Assembly: GCA_028023455.1 (NCBI GenBank)
Contig: JAQFVV010000513.1
Coordinates: 62,001 to 126,000 of the forward strand
Length of the DNA stretch: 64,000 nt
Direction: 5' to 3'
From: Epiperipatus broadwayi
Lineage: Eukaryota > Onychophora > Udeonychophora > Euonychophora > Peripatidae
Within the stretch, counting starts at the first letter, position 1; every line of letters begins with the position of its first letter. Both the position numbers and the translations under genes were made by a program. Positions 59,301 to 64,000 of the stretch are shown piece by piece. Below the pieces are notes generated by a model. That model ran no database searches. It was not told where the DNA came from and was given only the letters and a program-made list of their open reading frames with translations.

Positions 59301-61706
59301 TTTTACGTAATGTTGTATCATGTTTATATTATAAATTAAAATTATGCATATTTTAATAAAGTTCGTTGCCAATATAATGTATGTGTTTTCATAAAATATC
59401 TATCCATTCATTCTACAACAACATAATATTCAGTTGATCTAAATAAAAACATATTAAATTCATTAAAATCATTATACAATATTTTTTACCATAATAATAA
59501 TATTGTCCATTCTGCTATCCAGTATTCTTCGGAATTTGCAGCTTCATAAAATAAAAATCATTCACATTTTCACTCATAAACATTCATTAGAATATTCCGT
59601 GTTATATTAATTATAAAAAATAAGTTTATGTAATTAATTATTATATTATTTTTAAGTTACTATTTAATAAATGTACCTAACCTACTTTTAAAGAGTTTAA
59701 TAATATTTAAATTTTATGTTAAATAAATAAAATAAAATTCATATTACATAGTCCAGCGTTGATTTTTTCTACCATAAAAGTTCTAACAAATATCCTCCGT
59801 ATAAAGTCAATAAAACACTATTTCCTGTTCCGTTGTATCACGTGCTTCTTGAAAGTTTATAATAAAAATAATAACGTTTATTTTTTTAAAAAAAAAATAA
59901 TAAGTTCCACAAGAAAACAAATAAAATTAAACAATAGTTATAAGTTTTGTCTGGATCCAGTTCTTCATAGAATATTATTCAAAAAGTTATTATTCAAAAC
60001 TAAGTTATAATTTATAAAATTATCCTTCAATTATTTTAAATTAACTTAGTTTGGCTTGGCTTAGTTTGATTTGATTTGGACATCCATGTATTACTTGCGC
60101 ATTTATAAATACCATACTCCGGTAAGAATTAATTTCTTCATCTATAACGTCCAGCGTTTAGATAACTTTAATAAAATAATTTTATTATATTACGATTTTT
60201 TTAAAATACTTATAATATATTTGCCTTTTCAAATTATCAATCTCTAGTCTTTTAAGCATAAAGACTTAACAAGGCAAGTATTTATTTAAAATTACTACTG
60301 CATCTTATATCTTTCCTTAAGATACATATTTTACTTCTATAATTTGTCAAAATACTTTCTTTTACAGAAATATTTATATTTTTTTAAAATATCTATTAGT
60401 AATAGACAATAGTAATTTAACTTTTGAAAACTATTTTTAGTCCAAAATACTACTTTTCTCCATCTTGTAGTTTTATGTACTAATCCAGCGTCTGTTACTT
60501 CTATAGCATAAAGTTTCTGACATATTTTTCCGATACGCGATGTTTCCATGATCATTTGTACGTAAATTGAGTTTCGATATTGAGAAGACAATAGGGAATA
60601 TTAGGTTTCTACTGCATATTCATTACTTTAAAAATATTATAAATTATTCAATAACATTCTTATGATTTTACAACTGATTTTAAGAGCGTTTATTAATTTA
60701 CTTGGCTATTTTTTAATATAGCACAAACGACTTAGAAGTTTTATTGTAGAGAGACCCCCTCAACAATTGAATCCAGCTTATATACTGCCAGAAACTCCTT
60801 ATCTGATTGGTAGGTTTAAACAATCAAAATTTCTAGCTTATCTACATATTTATTAACACACTATTAAAAATAAATAATGACTTATTTAATATTTGATATT
60901 TTATCAAATTCTTTCAAAACAATATTTATCGTTTATTTAAATCTATTAAACATTCTTTTGAAATATTATTTCTCACTTAATTTAAATCTTAACTTTTATA
61001 AGATCATTTAAAATAAATTAAATCTTTTTTAAATACGTTATATTTTTAAGACAATATTTTTAAAATCAAATTTAATATTTTACATTAATATCTTTATTTT
61101 TATCTTGTGATAACTCACGTATTATTTATAAATTTTATAACATGATTTTTTAAAATAATTATGCAACTTTATTAGACAACTTCCACGCATGTGTGTATAA
61201 CATCTATTCTTTATAACACAAGAACGCTTGCTAAAAATAAACTTAACAATTGCTTTTTTTAAAATAAATATTTATAAATATTTAAGATATTATAATAGAT
61301 TTTAAAATAATTATTTGATATGATTAAAATCAAATATTAATCTCAATTTAAGTACTTATAATTTAAAATATTTTTATTCACTTTTAACATATATTTCAAA
61401 TTAAATAAATATTTTTTGTCTAATTTTAACTTGTCTTTTAAATACTTTAGCTTCAAACATTTGTTATTAAACATATTAATGCAGTATTACATCATAATCA
61501 TCATCATTTTAATATATCTTCTCAATACCAACACAATTCACATATTAAATACTCATAGATTGCTTTAATTAAACTTATGGTAACATTACCACAAGCAAAG
61601 TCAACATCACACATTTAAAATACTTCTTAAATTTAAAATTTTCTACTAAATTAGCACAAAACTTAAATGGTGACCCATATAAAAGGGCACAATATATATA
61701 TATATT
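56354..61706. other. Extremely A/T-rich plateau without recognisable gene
   Basis: More than 5 kb dominated by A and T with short (TA)n runs near 57197-57207 and 57437-57451. Exceptions are small: a 14-bp inverted pair at about 57722-57783 around a C-rich centre, and slightly less biased patches at 59750-59860, 60420-60600 and 60720-60840. Reverse-strand frames such as 60337-60591 (84 residues) show no domain that I recognise. No transposon core was recognised here, unlike the rest of the window. Confidence 0.4.
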
Positions 61707-61963
61707 TGTTATTAAAACAGGCAAAACTCTCCACACAGTAGTGCCACTCAGTGCAAGCCAGAGTAATAAATGGATGCCAGAAGGCTTGTGCATAAAATCC
61801 CTATCTAGGGCCCTTCATCCAATATTCTCAGACTAGTTTCTGGCTTGTGGCCTTCGTCAGTGAGGAGCTTTGGATCTGAGAGCACTGCACCTAGATCCAT
61901 TGATTACTCTGGCTTTCACTGAGTGACACTAAGGTATGGAGAGTTTTGCCTGTTTTGATAACA
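61707..61963. repeat. Inverted-repeat element with 69-bp arms
   Basis: The left arm (61707-61775) begins tgttattaaaacaggcaaaa. The right arm (61895-61963) is its inverse with a few differences, including the 'ctcagtg.aagccagagtaat' block. The 120-bp centre contains, on the minus strand at 61836-61860, CTGACGA, A, GGC, loop, GCC, A, GAAAC. That is another hammerhead-core-like motif. There is no coding sequence. It may be the terminal part of a Penelope-like or other retroelement, but this is not shown. Confidence 0.75.
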
Positions 61964-62094
61964 GTTATGAGCAAGCATAAGAAATAGTGATCGTGTGATG
62001 TTTGGTGGTTTATATATATTTCTACAGTACTAATATATTCGTAATCTAATGTTGAAAGGGAAATATATCTAAGTATTTGAAAATAAACATTTCC

Positions 62095-62560
62095 AATAAG
62101 ATGTGTTTTACCAGTTCTTATTTATGGATCTCAAACTTGGACACTTAAAAGAATAGTAATGCAGACACTTCAAATTATTCACTTAAGTAGCTAAAGATAT
62201 ATTTTAGGAGTAATAAAAAAGGACCAAAAGCAAATTATTTGGATAAGAGAATAAACAGGTATCACTTACATCATTGAAATAATTAAGAGACTGAAATGTT
62301 GACTTGGACAAATTGGTAAAAAATATGAGACTAAATTGACACTTAAAAGTCTTAAACTGAACCCCCAGAGATAAAAGATATAGAAACAGGCCTTGTGTTA
62401 GATATGAGGATTTAAAAATGGAATTAGTGTGATGTAGAGAAGAGATTAGAGATCTGAGAAAGTGGATTGAATTTGGAATGACTTTCTTCACAGAATTTTC
62501 TATGGCAGCAGAATGGTATTGTCAAGGAGACATTAAAAATAGAATGCTTATGTTGGTCTG
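62095..62560 (+). mobile_element. RTE-type LINE, 3' fragment
   Basis: Plus-strand translation gives 'CVLPVLIYGSQTWTLKR' (from about 62100), the hallmark that follows the RTE reverse transcriptase. It is followed by 'RYILGVIKKDQK' (about 62198-62233), 'YIIEIIKRLKC' (about 62270-62300) and a C-terminal 'KWIEFGMTFFTEF' (about 62460-62498). The latter corresponds to the 'W..LGE.F..Q' end seen in the minus-strand copy at 49.8 kb. Several stops are present. The fragment is 5'-truncated. Reverse-strand frames in it are shadows. Confidence 0.85.
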
Positions 62561-62828
62561 ATAGATTCATTTTCATTGTAGGCTTTAAAAGTTTTAACTT
62601 AAAATTTTGTAAAAGTCATATATAAATTCAGTGAATTTTAAAATATATTATTACAATTTAGTTTAATAATTATCAGTTTGGTAATAATATTCAAGAATCA
62701 ATCTCTGAGCTTTTTACTTCTCTATTAGACAACTTCAAGAATCATGAATGAAATCTGAAATGAGAGATGCTCAGTCTATAAATGCAAAGGCTTACAAATA
62801 ATATATTATGAAGAGAGAAGTCCAAGAG

Positions 62829-62917
62829 GTAAGTGCAGCTGCCTTGCAAGCAAACTGTTGCTTGCAGATGGTTGTCATGGGTTCACTTCTCAGCCTATGC
62901 TTTGACATATGGGAAAA
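62829..62917 (+). mobile_element. tRNA-derived SINE, family A, diverged copy
   Basis: The right part 'tatgctttgacatatgggaa' (62895-62914) with an A-rich tail matches the 3' segment of the copies at 4.2 kb and 36.9 kb. The left part has 'gcagctgccttgcaagcaaa' and a B-box-like 'gggttcacttctcag' (62879-62893). The A box is largely lost and I found no clear target duplication, so this copy is older. Confidence 0.7.
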
Positions 62918-63522
62918 AATTAGGACAACAAACATAGAGACTGGCTTTGAATTGAATAATGAATCCCCAAATTTTTTGCCTCCCTGAATTATACATAAGC
63001 AGTGAAAGATTCAGCAGCTATGATATTTGTGATTTAGCGGCATTGTGATGAAAATTTGAAAGTAGTCAGTGCATATCTTTAAAAATGAGCTTCATAATTG
63101 TTCAAGCTATAGTATTTCTTGGCATTTTCTATGAATCGGAAATTTAAAGATTGAAGTTAAAGTAAGAAGAGTATTTCTACTTTTGAATCGTGTCCTGATC
63201 AAGATTTTTGAAAGTAATATAGACATCATGGAAAGTGCACAAATGGATACGTAATCATCTTTTACTTGAAATTGATTTATTTTAATTATCACATCATGAA
63301 AAGATTTAATTCATTAAATAAGTGTGTAAGGCTAGTTAAGTACTATTTAGGATGGATTTTTTTGAAAAAAAAACCCAACAACTTTACAATATATTACCAG
63401 GCCTTCACTCAATTATTTCAGTTTACATAAGAAAAATTTTGTTCACCATTCTGTTTGTATAGCCCTGAGCAATGTAGCATAGTGGTAGAGACATAAACTT
63501 AAGAAAATTTAGGTTTTGGAAC
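62918..63522. other. Intergenic DNA with a tRNA A-box-like relic
   Basis: Nothing coding recognised. Near the right end, 'tagcatagtggtagag' (63475-63490) is a good A-box-like sequence, but no B box follows before the LINE fragment starts. Confidence 0.4.
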
Positions 63523-63981
63523 TTGGAGCCAAAATTCTTTGACTTTTTAGTTAAACTAAATCTGGAAAGTCTCCCTACTCTTTATTTTTATAAATATAAA
63601 AGACAGTGCAAGAGAGTAGATGCTCAATGCACACTTTGTCACAGAGAAATGGAAACACAAGCTCATCTATTCTTTGACTGTCAATGCTTTGACAACATAT
63701 GGATAGCAATCCCTAGACTATTTAATAACACGCATGTCAACATGCACTATTTAGTTAAAACATTCAGTAAGGGTATATATGCACAAATTCAGGCAAACAC
63801 TTTTATTCTATATGCACTTTGGTGTACCAGATGTACATTTATGTACAATAATAACCCTAGAAGACACCTTAACACCTTTTCAATCAAATTGGAAAGTATT
63901 AGAGAAAGAGACAAAAAAATCACATCAGAAAAAGTCTTTCAAGACACTTGGTCTTTAATGAATGAAAACCTTAGATCTTAG
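63523..63981 (+). pseudogene. Tx1-like LINE ORF2 C-terminus (zf-RVT region), 152-codon open frame
   Basis: The open frame ends in a natural TAG at 63979-63981. It starts with 'MEPKFFDFLVKLNLESLPTL', which matches 'VEPKLYDFILKINLYAMPTT' of the 19-26 kb LINE (about 24963). The zinc-binding part is clear: 'CTLCHREMETQAHLFFDC' (about 63634-63687), Cys-x2-Cys with a later His and Cys. 'ALWCTRCTFMYNNNPRRHL' follows, matching 'ALWCTKCTFLIGNNTRMHL'. The two copies are homologous but clearly different in sequence, and this one lacks stops. The element is truncated at the left near 63520; its 3' UTR runs off the window. It is either a fragment of a young element or a slowly decaying relic. Confidence 0.85.
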
Positions 63982-64000
63982 CACAAAGTAACAATGTCCC

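Noticed and set aside
59759-60010. 83-residue frame as a possible gene
   Set aside because: The composition is Lys/Asn/Ile/Phe-heavy like other chance frames in A/T-rich DNA and it contains a poly-lysine run from poly-A.
62204-62491. 95-residue minus-strand frame
   Set aside because: It is the shadow of the plus-strand RTE fragment, whose motifs are recognisable.

Overview
The window looks like intergenic or intronic DNA from an A+T-rich invertebrate animal genome. I found no host protein-coding gene, rRNA gene or intact tRNA gene. All recognisable coding sequence belongs to decayed transposable elements: a Tx1/L1-like LINE, RTE-type LINEs, other non-LTR elements, two Penelope-like GIY-YIG remnants, a Merlin (ISXO2-like) transposase, a BED-type hAT element and two tRNA-derived SINE families. 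This mixture, with the very low G+C content and abundant AT, AAT and TCTG/TCTA microsatellites, fits a repeat-rich spiralian (for example molluscan), chelicerate or cnidarian genome. The sequence alone does not fix the phylum.

Layout. 1-6.2 kb: A/T-rich filler with a minus-strand RTE 3' fragment (1.7-2.5 kb), a SINE with target-site duplication (4.2 kb) and a perfect palindrome with an extra tandem arm copy (4.8-5.2 kb). 6.2-9.3 kb: one hAT element with ends, 8-bp duplication and an inactivated transposase. 9.8-18.7 kb: filler with short interspersed repeats. 18.7-27.0 kb: a Penelope remnant, then a nearly full-length but dead Tx1-like LINE whose 5' part holds a nested tandem array, whose 3' tail runs into an AAT microsatellite, and which faces a minus-strand LINE ending in the same microsatellite; a tRNA-like cluster follows. 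27.8-28.1 kb: a second foldback with a duplicated arm. 29.6-30.4 kb: the Merlin pseudogene. 30.4-38 kb: filler, a possible deleted DNA transposon and a second SINE copy. 38.5-40.4 kb: a cluster of inverted repeats. 41.3-44.4 kb: an eroded LINE, a young SINE and a large tetranucleotide array. 45.9-46.2 kb: a second Penelope remnant. 49.8-52.3 kb: a long minus-strand RTE pseudogene. 53.2-54.5 kb: a third foldback and a LINE C-terminal remnant. 56.4-61.7 kb: very A/T-rich, almost featureless DNA. 61.7-64 kb: an inverted repeat, an RTE 3' fragment, a SINE and a relatively intact Tx1-like LINE 3' end that reaches almost to the window edge.

No genes cooperate here in an operon or pathway sense. The links are between mobile elements: SINEs depend on LINE machinery supplied in trans, several repeats share sequence between loci, and several foldbacks share one architecture (inverted arm, spacer, arm, second arm copy). 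A short motif resembling a hammerhead-ribozyme core (CTGANGA, short stem, GAAAC, with one extra A) recurs inside unrelated repeats. These two recurrent structures are the most unusual signals I could find. All family assignments are from motif recognition by eye; no database search was run.
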